From contig CANRIR010000001.1 in NCBI GenBank assembly GCA_947630735.1, forward strand, positions 1-64,000: DNA of 64,000 nt, in the 5' to 3' direction. The notes under the pieces are model-generated. The model did not search any database and had not been told where the DNA came from. It worked only from the letters and a program-made list of their open reading frames with translations. How positions within the stretch are numbered: the first letter of the stretch is position 1; each line of letters starts with the position of its first letter. Positions 51,478 to 60,023 of the stretch are shown here, piece after piece. A program made the translations under genes and the position numbers. Origin of the DNA: an uncultured Marvinbryantia sp. (lineage in GTDB: Bacteria; Bacillota; Clostridia; Lachnospirales; Lachnospiraceae).

Positions 51478-53703
51478 GTGGATAAGTACGAATACCAGGC
51501 AAAGCTGGAAGAAATTAACACATTAATTGAGAAGAACGCGTATGACGGTGCTGTAAAGATCGCAGACACCATCGAGTGGAAACGCGTGCGGAGCGTGCGC
51601 ACGCTTTGTATGATCAGCGAACTCTATGAGTCGGTGGGGAGGGCTGAGGACAGCAAGGCGATCCTCTACCGCGCATACCGCCGCTCGCCCAACAGCAGGC
51701 AGATCTTGTACCGTCTGACTGAGGCCTGCGTGCAGACGCAGGATTTTGACGACGCGGTGGAATATTATACGGAGTATGTGAACCTCTCTCCGAATGACAA
51801 CAGCAAATACATCCTAAAATATGAGATTTATAAGGGGCGCGGTTCCTCTCTGGAGGAGCAGATCGCGGTCCTGGAAGAGCTGAAGAGCAGGGAATACACG
51901 GAACAGTGGGCCTACGAGCTGGCGAAGCTGTATGACGAGGCCGGCATGCGGGAAAAATGCGTGGCGGAGTGCGATGACATTGCCCTCTGGTTCCACAACG
52001 GAAAATATGTGGTGCAGGCCCTGGAGCTGAAAAAGAAATATGCGCCTCTGACGAGCGAGCAGCAGACGGTCTACGATAACCCGAGCGAGATCGTGGATAT
52101 GGAGACGAAGGAACAGGTGGTGGAGAAAGCGGTTCCTACCCTGGATGAGGTGATCACCAAGGAGCTGCCCAAGTCCGAGAAGGAAGTCCTTGCGGACAGC
52201 ATCATCATGGATACGGAGAAGCAGATCGCGGCGGCCGTGCAGGCACCGGCGGCAGAGCCGGAGCCGGAGGAGAACAAGATTTCCGTGCAGGATATCAGCA
52301 CAGTGAACCTGCAGAGCGAACTTGCCAGCAGCATGCGCGAGATTCTGTCGGGCATCCGTTCCGTGCCGTCCGAGGAGGAGCTGGAGAGCGTTCCTACCAT
52401 CACCCAGCCGTCCGCGGCCGTGTCGGATGAGGAAGAGCAGATACCGGGCCAGATGGCCATTGACGACCTGCTGACGGGCATGACGGTCAAAGAGCCGGCG
52501 TTTGCGCCGGAACCGAAGACGTTTGATATTTCCAAAAAGATAAAGCAGGAGATCGGCGATACGCCGCTGCGCGAGTACGCAGCCGTCCAGAAGGCGGAGG
52601 CACAGCAGCAGGAACCTGCAGGCAAGGCACCGCAGCCCATGTCTGTGCCGGAGCAGCCGGAACCCGTGGTCATGCCGGAGCCGCCCAGATTTACGGCCGA
52701 ACCGGAACCATCCAGATTCACGGCCGAGCCGAAGCAGCCCAAATTCGCGGCGGAGCCGGAACCATCCAGATTCGCAGCGGAGCCGGAGCCGTCCAGATCT
52801 GCGGCCAAGCCGGAACAGCCGAAACCCGCAGCCGTGCGGGAGGAAGCTCCCGCAGAGGAGCCGGAGCGCGGCGAAGCCGCCGAACCGGAGGAAGCCACGG
52901 AGGCTGCCTACGATCCCGCCTCTTACACACGGAACGGACTGGACGCCAAAGAAAGATCCATTCTGGGATTCTGGTCCAGGATCCGCGGCATGAACGAACA
53001 GATCGATCAGGTGGTGCTGATGCTGATGCGCAGCATCCTGGCAAACAAGACGTCCTCCAGAGGCAACGTGCTCATGGTGGGCGACGCGGGGAACGGCAGG
53101 ACCACCCTGGCCATCTCCCTGGCGAAGATCCTGAGCCGCTGCAGGGGCCTGACAAGCGTCCGCGTGGCAAAGATCTACGCGGAGGATCTGAACAAAAAAG
53201 ATATTGCGGCCACCGTCAGCAAGATGTCCGGCGGAATGCTGATCATCGAGGAGGCAGGGGATCTGAGCGATCCGGCGGTGTCCCAGCTCTCCATGGCTAT
53301 GGATTTTAAGACCGACAGCCTGGTGGTGGTGCTGGAGGACGAGAGGCGCTATCTGCAGGATCTGTTGGCGCGCAACCCGCAGTTCGCCGAGAAATTTGAC
53401 GTGACCGTCAACGTGCCCATGCTCACCAACGACGAGCTGGTGGAGTTCGGCAAATACTACGCGGACGAAAAAGACTTCGCCTTGGATCAGACGGCTGTGG
53501 ACGCGCTGTATGAGAGCATCGGCGCCATGCAGTCCCCGGATCAGCCGGTGGCGATTCTGGATGTGAAAGAGATCCTGGACAAGGCCATCAAGAGCGCAAG
53601 CCGCTTCGGAGTGGGGAGGCTCACCTCCAGCATTTCCGGCAAGCGCTACGACGGCAACGACAAGGTGCTTCTGAAAGGAAAGAATTTCAAAAAGATAAAA
53701 TAG
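51478..53703 (+). CDS. TPR and AAA+-like P-loop protein with a variant Walker A
   Basis: 741 residues. Residues about 1-190 are TPR-like helices (VKIADTIEWKRVRSVRTLCM, FDDAVEYYTEYVNLSPNDNS). An acidic, proline-rich linker (about 200-480) contains five 9-residue repeats. The C-terminal domain (about 490-735) resembles AAA+ proteins of the CbbX/SpoVK type, with a P-loop VGDAGNGRTTLA (535-542 core) in which the usual Lys is Arg, and a Walker B-like GGMLIIEEAG (about 585). No membrane segment. The start is GTG 51478 with AAGAGGTG upstream. Partner and function are unknown. Confidence 0.75.
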   Translation: MDKYEYQAKLEEINTLIEKNAYDGAVKIADTIEWKRVRSVRTLCMISELYESVGRAEDSKAILYRAYRRSPNSRQILYRLTEACVQTQDFDDAVEYYTEYVNLSPNDNSKYILKYEIYKGRGSSLEEQIAVLEELKSREYTEQWAYELAKLYDEAGMREKCVAECDDIALWFHNGKYVVQALELKKKYAPLTSEQQTVYDNPSEIVDMETKEQVVEKAVPTLDEVITKELPKSEKEVLADSIIMDTEKQIAAAVQAPAAEPEPEENKISVQDISTVNLQSELASSMREILSGIRSVPSEEELESVPTITQPSAAVSDEEEQIPGQMAIDDLLTGMTVKEPAFAPEPKTFDISKKIKQEIGDTPLREYAAVQKAEAQQQEPAGKAPQPMSVPEQPEPVVMPEPPRFTAEPEPSRFTAEPKQPKFAAEPEPSRFAAEPEPSRSAAKPEQPKPAAVREEAPAEEPERGEAAEPEEATEAAYDPASYTRNGLDAKERSILGFWSRIRGMNEQIDQVVLMLMRSILANKTSSRGNVLMVGDAGNGRTTLAISLAKILSRCRGLTSVRVAKIYAEDLNKKDIAATVSKMSGGMLIIEEAGDLSDPAVSQLSMAMDFKTDSLVVVLEDERRYLQDLLARNPQFAEKFDVTVNVPMLTNDELVEFGKYYADEKDFALDQTAVDALYESIGAMQSPDQPVAILDVKEILDKAIKSASRFGVGRLTSSISGKRYDGNDKVLLKGKNFKKIK
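52684..52818. repeat. Five 27-bp coding repeats in the linker
   Basis: Units encode (P/S)-R-F-(T/A)-A-E-P-E-P and variants, period 27 bases. Confidence 0.75.
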
Positions 53704-53725
53704 AAAACAAAATGATCTGAAAGGC

Positions 53726-53754
53726 TTGACAGACAGTATACCGTTCGGTATACT
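53726..53754 (+). promoter_or_regulatory. Promoter of the TetR-family gene
   Basis: Perfect TTGACA (53726-53731), 17 bases, TATACT (53749-53754). Confidence 0.8.
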
Positions 53755-53757
53755 GTC
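53732..53757. promoter_or_regulatory. Palindromic operator over the spacer and -10 box
   Basis: Perfect 11-bp arms, GACAGTATACC and GGTATACTGTC, around GTTC. It fills the spacer and covers the -10 box, so binding would block transcription. Size and symmetry fit a TetR-family dimer, most simply the regulator encoded 200 bases downstream. Confidence 0.75.
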
Positions 53758-53758
53758 T

Positions 53759-53935
53759 TTAAATATCACGATTTCATGGAAATCGTGATGCACAGCCGCC
53801 CATCACGCGCAGCGTGATTTAAAGTGGCGGCGTGTCCTTAAATATCACGATTTCATGGAAATCGTGATGCACAATGTCCCGCTCTGAAAGAGCGGAGACG
53901 CGGGCCGCCCATCACGCGGGCGGCGTGTCCTTAAC
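53759..53935. repeat. Duplicated palindromic leader of the TetR gene
   Basis: A 36-base block occurs at 53759-53794 and 53838-53873; each contains an 11-bp hairpin ATCACGATTTC-ATG-GAAATCGTGAT. Smaller hairpins lie between and after: ATCACGC-GCA-GCGTGAT (53811-53827) and CGCTCT-GAA-AGAGCG (53880-53894). GGCGGCGTGTCCTTAA follows both blocks. No gene is seen here. Confidence 0.8.
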
Positions 53936-53960
53936 TATCATTATAGAAAGTAATAACAAC

Positions 53961-54536
53961 ATGGGTAATCGCGAACGTATTTTGGCATGTGCCCTCGACC
54001 TGTTCTACTCCAAGGGGTATGACGCGGTGGGTATCCAGGAGATCTGCCAGGCGGCGGGGATCACGAAGCCCACGCTGTACCACTATTTCGGCAGTAAGTA
54101 CGGGCTGCTGGAGATGATCCTGAAAAACGGCTTTGACGAGCTGTTCCAGACGCTGGAGGACAGAGGCGGCGGGGATGTGGAGGCCGCCCTCTACGATTTT
54201 CTCTCGGCGCTGACGGACTACGCGGGCGCAAATTATAAGGCATATCTTTTTCTGATGTCCCTCTATTATTCCCCGCGGGAAAACGAGACTTACCGCGCCG
54301 TGCAGCCGTACATCGCGCGCATTCACGGGCGGGCGGTGCAGATCTTCGAGCGGGCTTCCGGGAAGCTGGGAAACATGAACGGCCGCCAGGAGCAGTTTGC
54401 CATGGGATTTTTGGGACTGATCAACCATTATCTGCTGATGCTGGGGGACCGTCAGCCGCCGGGCGGAGGGATCTGCGTGCCGGAGGAGACGAAACGCAGC
54501 TTACTGCATCAGTTTCTGCATGGAATATATTCTTAG
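53961..54536 (+). CDS. TetR/AcrR family transcriptional regulator
   Basis: 191 residues. N-terminal helix-turn-helix: RERILACALDLFYSKGYDAV, GIQEICQAAGITKPTLYHYF, GSKYGLLEMIL. The C-terminal ligand domain is divergent, as usual. Promoter and operator lie 200 bases upstream. The ATG at 53961 has only a poor ribosome binding site (GAAAG), so synthesis may be low. Genes downstream (GH13, glgB) are possible targets; autorepression is the most direct reading of the operator. Confidence 0.92.
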   Translation: MGNRERILACALDLFYSKGYDAVGIQEICQAAGITKPTLYHYFGSKYGLLEMILKNGFDELFQTLEDRGGGDVEAALYDFLSALTDYAGANYKAYLFLMSLYYSPRENETYRAVQPYIARIHGRAVQIFERASGKLGNMNGRQEQFAMGFLGLINHYLLMLGDRQPPGGGICVPEETKRSLLHQFLHGIYS

Positions 54537-54599
54537 CGCGGGATGTCTGCAAGATCGCAAAGTTTGAAAGAGCGCAAAAAAGAGAAGTGGAGGAGACAA

Positions 54600-55952
54600 A
54601 TGAGCAAATGGTATGAGAAAGCGGTGTTCTATCACATGTACCCTCTGGGGATGACGGGAGCGCCGAAGGAAAACAACGTGCAGCAGACGGAGCATCGGTT
54701 CGGGGAGCTGTCGGACTGGCTGCCGCACCTGCAGGACATCGGGTGCACGGCCATCTACATCGGCCCGCTGTTCGAGTCGTCCACCCACGGGTACGACACC
54801 AGGGATTACCGCCTGGTGGACCGCCGGCTGGGGGACAATGAGGATTTTAAAGAGTTTGTGAAAAAAGCCCATGACCTGGGCATCCGCATCGTGGTGGACG
54901 GCGTGTTCAACCACACGGGGCGCGAGTTCTTTGCCTTCCAGGACATTCAGAGGAACCGGGAAAACTCGCCCTACCGGAACTGGTACAAGGGCATCAACTT
55001 CGGCTGGAACTCGGCCTACAACGACGGTTTCAGCTATGAGTCCTGGCGCAACTGCCAGAACCTGGTAAATCTGAACCTGTATGAGCGGGCCGTGAAGGAT
55101 TACCTGTTTGACGTGATCCGGTTCTGGATCCACGAGTTTGACATCGACGGCATCCGCCTGGACTGTGCGGACTGCCTGGACTTTGATTTTATGAAGGAGA
55201 TGCGCTGGATCACGGGCCAGGAAAAAGAGGATTTCTGGCTGATGGGCGAAGTGATCCACGGCGACTACGCGCGCTGGGCCAACGACCAGATGCTGCACTC
55301 CGTCACCAATTACGAGCTGCACAAGGGCCTGTATTCCGGGCACAACGACCACAATTATTTTGAGATCGCCCACACCATCCGCCGGGAGTTCGACGAGAAC
55401 GGCGGCATCTACCGCGGCAGGAAGCTGTATTCCTTCGTGGACAACCACGATGTGGAGCGCATCATTACCAAGCTGAACAACAAAGACCACATCCGCTCGG
55501 TCTACACTCTGCTCTACACCCTGCCGGGCATCCCCTCCATCTACTACGGGAGCGAGTTCGGCATCGAGGGCAGAAAGGAGCAGGGCAGCGACGACTCCCT
55601 GCGGCCCCGCCTGCTGGTGGAGGAGTGCAGGAAAAACAACGCGCACCCGGAGCTGACCGCATACATCCGCGCGCTGGGCGAGCTGCGAAAGGACAATGAG
55701 ATCCTGGTGCAGGGCGTGTACCGGGAACTGCTGCTCATGAACCGCCAGTACGCGTTCGCGCGCATCCTGGACGGCCGGGCTGTGATCGTGGCGGTCAACA
55801 ACGACGAAGCGCCGTCGGAGATCTATGTGCCGGTTCCCGTGGGGGCGGCGGAGCTGACGGACTGGGTCACCAAAGAGAAGCGGGCCGTGGAAAACGGGAA
55901 AGTGAAGGTTTCCCTGGACGCCTGCGGCACAAGTATTTTGTATCAAGAATAA
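54600..55952 (+). CDS. GH13 alpha-amylase family protein
   Basis: 450 residues, cytoplasmic (no signal peptide). GH13 regions: VVDGVFNHTG (region I), nucleophile Asp188 in GIRLDCADCLDFD, acid/base Glu217 in LMGEVIHGD and Asp284 in FVDNHDVER. Compact size and the short C-terminal beta domain fit a maltodextrin- or alpha-glucan-acting hydrolase; exact specificity cannot be read. GGAGGAG precedes the ATG. It lies 63 bases after the TetR gene and 10 bases before glgB, suggesting one transcript. Confidence 0.92.
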   Translation: MSKWYEKAVFYHMYPLGMTGAPKENNVQQTEHRFGELSDWLPHLQDIGCTAIYIGPLFESSTHGYDTRDYRLVDRRLGDNEDFKEFVKKAHDLGIRIVVDGVFNHTGREFFAFQDIQRNRENSPYRNWYKGINFGWNSAYNDGFSYESWRNCQNLVNLNLYERAVKDYLFDVIRFWIHEFDIDGIRLDCADCLDFDFMKEMRWITGQEKEDFWLMGEVIHGDYARWANDQMLHSVTNYELHKGLYSGHNDHNYFEIAHTIRREFDENGGIYRGRKLYSFVDNHDVERIITKLNNKDHIRSVYTLLYTLPGIPSIYYGSEFGIEGRKEQGSDDSLRPRLLVEECRKNNAHPELTAYIRALGELRKDNEILVQGVYRELLLMNRQYAFARILDGRAVIVAVNNDEAPSEIYVPVPVGAAELTDWVTKEKRAVENGKVKVSLDACGTSILYQE

Positions 55953-55962
55953 GGAGAAAGAG

Positions 55963-57978
55963 ATGAAAAAGACAGAGGAGCAGAAAAACGTGTGGGATGT
56001 CCGCGTGGGAGAGCTGGATCAGTACCTGTTCGGACAGGGCAATCATTATGACATTTACAAAAAGCTGGGCGCGCACCCGGCCGTGATCGACGGGAAACAG
56101 GGCGTCTATTTTGCGGTGTGGGCGCCGCACGCCGAGTCGGTGTATCTGGTGGGAGACTTCTGCGGCTGGGACGAGACGGCGCATCCCATGAAGCGTCTGG
56201 AGCCGCTTGGCATCTACGAGCTGTTTTTGGAGGGCCTGAAGCCCGGGGCGATGTATAAATACCTCATCTGCACCCGCGACGGCAGAAAGCTGTATAAGAT
56301 GGATCCCTTCGGGAACCAGGCGGAGTTCCGCCCCGGCACGGCGTCCATCGTGGCGGACATCTCGCATCTTGCGTGGCACGACGAGAAGTGGCTCGCGAAG
56401 CGCAGGGAGCAGGACCTGGATTCCATGCCCATGGCGATCTACGAGGTGCATCCCGGTTCCTGGATGAAGCACCCCTACACGGAGGAGAAGCCGGACGGCT
56501 TTTACAATTACCGCGAGTTCGCGGAGCGCCTCACGGAGTATGTGAAGGACATGGGCTACACCCATGTGGAGCTGATGGGCATTGCGGAGCATCCCTTCGA
56601 CGGCTCCTGGGGCTATCAGGTAACGGGTTACTACGCCCCCACGGCGCGCTACGGCACGCCGCAGGATTTCGCCTGGATGGTGGACTACTTCCACAAAAAC
56701 GGCATCGGCGTCATTCTGGACTGGGTTCCGGCGCACTTCCCCAAGGACGCCTGCGGCCTGGCGGAGTTTGACGGGCAGCCCCTCTTTGAGTACGCGGATT
56801 CCCGCAAGGGCGAGCATCCCGACTGGGGCACGAAGGTCTTTGACTTTGAAAAGAACGAGGTGCGCAACTTCCTCATCGCGAACGCGCTGTACTGGGTGGA
56901 ACATTTCCACGTCGACGGCCTGCGGGTGGACGCCGTGGCATCCATGCTCTATCTGGACTACGGCCGCTCCGGCGGACAGTGGGTGCCCAACATCTACGGC
57001 GAGAACAAAAATCTGGAGGCCATCGAGTTTTTCCGCCATCTGAACAGCGTGGTGCCGGGCAGGAACCCGGGCGTGCTGATGATCGCGGAGGAGTCCACCG
57101 CGTGGCCCATGGTGACGGGCGCGCCGAAGGACGGCGGCCTCGGATTCGGCCTGAAGTGGAACATGGGCTGGATGCACGACTTTTTGGATTATATGAAGCT
57201 GGATCCCATCTACCGCAGCTTCAACCACAACAAGATGACCTTCTCCCTGACCTACGCGTTCTCGGAGCAGTTTATCCTGGTGCTCTCCCACGACGAGGTG
57301 GTGCACCTGAAATGTTCCATGATCAATAAGATGCCCGGCCTGTACGACGACAAATTCGCCAACCTGAAGGCCGGCTACACCTATATGTTCGCCCACCCCG
57401 GCAAGAAGCTGCTCTTTATGGGGCAGGATTTCGCCCAGTTCCAGGAGTGGAGCGAGGCCCGCGAGCTGGACTGGTATCTGTTGGGCGAGGAGAAGCACCG
57501 TCAGCTGCAGCACTATGTGCGCCAGCTGCTGCACCTGTACACCCAGAATCCGGCCATGCACACCCTGGATCATTCCTGGGAAGGGTTCGAGTGGATCAAC
57601 GCGGACGACAACACCCGCAGTATTTTCAGCTTCATCCGCCATTCGGCCGACGGGAAGCGCAACCTGGTGTTTGTGATCAACTTTACGCCCATGGCGCGCG
57701 ATTACTACCGGGTGGGCGTGCCGCAGAAGGGCAGTTACAGGCTGATTTTAAACAGCGACGCCGAGATGTTCGGCGGGCACGGACAGCCGCAGCCGGAAGT
57801 GCTCCAGTCGGCGAAGGGCGAGTGCGACGGCATGCCGTACTATCTGGAATACCATCTGCCGCCCTACGGCGCAATGGTGTTTGAATATACCAAGCGCGCT
57901 CCCCGCACCTCGAAAAAACCGGAGCAGGAGACGAAGAAACCGGGCCAGGGGACAAAGGCACCGAAGACCAAAAAATAA
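55963..57978 (+). CDS. glgB: 1,4-alpha-glucan branching enzyme
   Basis: 671 residues. CBM48 module at about 30-130 (YFAVWAPHAESVYLVGDFCGW), GH13 domain with PTARYGTPQDF, nucleophile Asp323 in DGLRVDAVASMLYLDY and acid/base Glu376 in MIAEESTAWP, then LSHDEVVH and GQDFAQFQEW. It makes alpha-1,6 branches in glycogen. A Lys/Pro-rich tail of about 25 residues ends the protein. No glgC, glgA or glgP lies in the window. Confidence 0.96.
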   Translation: MKKTEEQKNVWDVRVGELDQYLFGQGNHYDIYKKLGAHPAVIDGKQGVYFAVWAPHAESVYLVGDFCGWDETAHPMKRLEPLGIYELFLEGLKPGAMYKYLICTRDGRKLYKMDPFGNQAEFRPGTASIVADISHLAWHDEKWLAKRREQDLDSMPMAIYEVHPGSWMKHPYTEEKPDGFYNYREFAERLTEYVKDMGYTHVELMGIAEHPFDGSWGYQVTGYYAPTARYGTPQDFAWMVDYFHKNGIGVILDWVPAHFPKDACGLAEFDGQPLFEYADSRKGEHPDWGTKVFDFEKNEVRNFLIANALYWVEHFHVDGLRVDAVASMLYLDYGRSGGQWVPNIYGENKNLEAIEFFRHLNSVVPGRNPGVLMIAEESTAWPMVTGAPKDGGLGFGLKWNMGWMHDFLDYMKLDPIYRSFNHNKMTFSLTYAFSEQFILVLSHDEVVHLKCSMINKMPGLYDDKFANLKAGYTYMFAHPGKKLLFMGQDFAQFQEWSEARELDWYLLGEEKHRQLQHYVRQLLHLYTQNPAMHTLDHSWEGFEWINADDNTRSIFSFIRHSADGKRNLVFVINFTPMARDYYRVGVPQKGSYRLILNSDAEMFGGHGQPQPEVLQSAKGECDGMPYYLEYHLPPYGAMVFEYTKRAPRTSKKPEQETKKPGQGTKAPKTKK

Positions 57979-58063
57979 AACACAGGCGGCGGCTTTTCTG
58001 CCGCGGGAATGAAGGGCGATATTCTGGCATATACTTATGCAAACGGAGACGTGGAGTGAGTAC

Positions 58064-59398
58064 GTGTCAGAATATCGTCGTTTTGTATCTTATCTTTATG
58101 AGTATCGGAAAGGGAGAAAAGAGAACAACTGCGGGTTTGTGAAGGTGGAGATCCGCAATGGAGCCTGCCGCATCCGGCTCCGCCTGCAGCCCTCCGGGTG
58201 CGCGGATCCTCTGCAGGTGTATGGATTTGTGCGGGACCGGCAGGAGATCCTGGGCATCCCCCTGGGAACCGCGCAGGCGCAGAGCGGCGCCTGTGAATTT
58301 CAGGCCGGTTATCCGGCGGCCGCGGTGGGAGGCACTTCTTATTCCATCCGTGACGTGCGCGGCATCTGGCTGCAGAGCGCGGACGGGCAGAATTACATAA
58401 CGGTGTGGGATGACGAGCCGGTGGCGGCGGAGCGCTTCCGGGTGCTGCCGGAAAAAACAGCGGAGCAGGAACCGGCGCGGGAGCAGGCCGTCGCGGCGGG
58501 TCAGATGCGTGCGGAAACAGAGGCGGGCGCGCAGGAAACCGCAGCAGGGCAGACCCATGCGGAAGCGGAGACGGGCGCGCAGGAAGCCGCAGCGGAGCAG
58601 ACCCGTGCGGAAGCGGAGGAGGATGCGCAGGAAACCGCAGCAGGGCAGACCCATGCGGAAACGGAGACGGGCGCGCAGGAAGCCGCAGCGGGGCAGGAAC
58701 AGACGGATGCGCAGGCGGCCGGTGCGGAACAGATCTGCACGGAAGCGGAGACAATCGCACCGGAAACCGCAGCGGAGCAGGAACAGACGGATGCGCAGGC
58801 GGCCGGTGCGGGACAGACTTGTGCGGAAGCGGAGACGATCGCACCGGAAATCGCGGCGGAGCATGCCCGTGCAGAAACACAGGCGGCCGCGGCGGAGCAG
58901 GTGCAAAGTGCAGGCTGGGACAGCGCCCGAAGCGCCCGGCCGTCCGGCAGCCTCTATCAGCGCTGGGAGCAGTTTTTAAACCACTATCCGCAGGTCCGGC
59001 CCTTCGCCGACGATGAGATCACCCAGTGCATTATGATCGCGCTGAAGGATCTGTCCTTTCTGCAGAGCGGGGAGTGGCATTTTGGCCGGAATACCTTTGT
59101 GCGGCAGGCATATGCGAGATATCATCATCTGCTATTGGGCTGTCACAGAAGCGGACGCTTCGTGCTGGCAGTGCCCGGGACCGGCCGCGACCCACAGGAA
59201 AAGCAGATGGCCCGGATGTACGGGTTCCCCTATTTTAAAGACAGCGCAGAGCCGCAGGAAGTAGGCTGTGTGCGCGCGGCGGATGAACAGAGCAGCGCAT
59301 CGGACAGACAGGGAAGTGCGGTGAACGGACAGGGCAGCCCGGCATTGACCGGGTACTGGTACCATTTTTTGAACGAGGCATGCCCCGCAGATCTTTAA
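58064..59398 (+). CDS. DUF6128-like protein with Ala/Glu tandem repeats
   Basis: 444 residues from GTG 58064. N-terminal domain of about 130 residues (SEYRRFVSYLYEYRKGRKEN, GFVRDRQEILGIPLG, YSIRDVRGIWLQ), a repeat region (about 144-280), then a C-terminal domain (LYQRWEQFLNHYPQVRPFAD, GRFVLAVPGT) resembling DUF6128 proteins of Lachnospiraceae. Function unknown; no signal peptide. The start is uncertain: ATG 58037 is in frame but has no ribosome binding site and lies next to a TATACT box (58030-58035), whereas GTG 58064 follows GGAG at seven bases. Confidence 0.7.
   Translation: MSEYRRFVSYLYEYRKGRKENNCGFVKVEIRNGACRIRLRLQPSGCADPLQVYGFVRDRQEILGIPLGTAQAQSGACEFQAGYPAAAVGGTSYSIRDVRGIWLQSADGQNYITVWDDEPVAAERFRVLPEKTAEQEPAREQAVAAGQMRAETEAGAQETAAGQTHAEAETGAQEAAAEQTRAEAEEDAQETAAGQTHAETETGAQEAAAGQEQTDAQAAGAEQICTEAETIAPETAAEQEQTDAQAAGAGQTCAEAETIAPEIAAEHARAETQAAAAEQVQSAGWDSARSARPSGSLYQRWEQFLNHYPQVRPFADDEITQCIMIALKDLSFLQSGEWHFGRNTFVRQAYARYHHLLLGCHRSGRFVLAVPGTGRDPQEKQMARMYGFPYFKDSAEPQEVGCVRAADEQSSASDRQGSAVNGQGSPALTGYWYHFLNEACPADL
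58493..58852. repeat. 48-bp and 84-bp coding repeats
   Basis: Four 48-base units (58493-58684; AAGQTHAEAETGAQEA type) and then two 84-base units (58685-58852; AAEQEQTDAQAAGAGQTCAE type). Confidence 0.85.
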
Positions 59399-59513
59399 AA
59401 ATTTTTTTCTTTTCCTGCAACAGATACACACGTTTTTGACACTATATGTATGTAAAGGGCATTTGCCGGAGACATATCATGATATAGTCATTTGTGAATT
59501 TAGAGGTAGTTTT

Positions 59514-60014
59514 ATGGAACAGCAGATAAAATTAGTGGAACAGGCAAAAAACGGAGATACGCAGGCATTCGCCGAGCTGTACCGGGGCGTGTATCAGCAG
59601 CTGTACCGGTTCGCCCTGTATACCCTGAAGAACAGCCACGACGCGGAGGACGCGGTGAGCGATACCGTGACGGACGCGTGGGCCGGGATCGGTTCCCTGC
59701 AAAAGACAGGATCATTTCAGAACTGGATCTTTAAGATCTTGTCCAACAAGTGCCGCAGGCGGCTGCGGGAGTATGTGGACAGGACGGAGGAACTGCCGGA
59801 GGAACTGGCGGCTTCCTTTGGGGACGCGGACGAGGGAATGGATGTGAGGGCCGCCTTTTCGCGGCTGGAAGATGAGGAGCGGCAGATCTTGTCCCTGCGC
59901 ATTTTCGGCGGCTACACCAGCCGGGAGATCGCCGCGGCGATGCAGATGAACGACAATACTGTGCGCTCAAAGCACAAGCGCGCCCTGGAAAAGATGGCGG
60001 CGTGGCTCGGGTAA
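59514..60014 (+). CDS. ECF-type RNA polymerase sigma factor
   Basis: 166 residues: sigma-70 region 2 (FAELYRGVYQQLYRFALYTL, DAEDAVSDTVTDAWAGIGSL) and region 4 (LEDEERQILSLRIFGGYTSR, EIAAAMQMNDNTVRSKHKRA), with no region 3, as in ECF factors. ATG 59514 follows AGAGGT; a longer in-frame start at 59436 is not supported. Upstream 59474-59485 is a perfect 12-base palindrome (ATATCATGATAT) in a 115-base gap. The partner gene follows nine bases later. Confidence 0.92.
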   Translation: MEQQIKLVEQAKNGDTQAFAELYRGVYQQLYRFALYTLKNSHDAEDAVSDTVTDAWAGIGSLQKTGSFQNWIFKILSNKCRRRLREYVDRTEELPEELAASFGDADEGMDVRAAFSRLEDEERQILSLRIFGGYTSREIAAAMQMNDNTVRSKHKRALEKMAAWLG

Positions 60015-60023
60015 GGAGGAACG

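Noticed and set aside
51814..53793. 659-residue minus-strand frame opposite the TPR/AAA gene
   Set aside because: Antisense to a gene with a consensus promoter and clear domains; composition is antisense-like.
53759..53935. Insertion-sequence ends or attachment site
   Set aside because: No transposase or integrase is near and the repeats are short hairpins in direct order.
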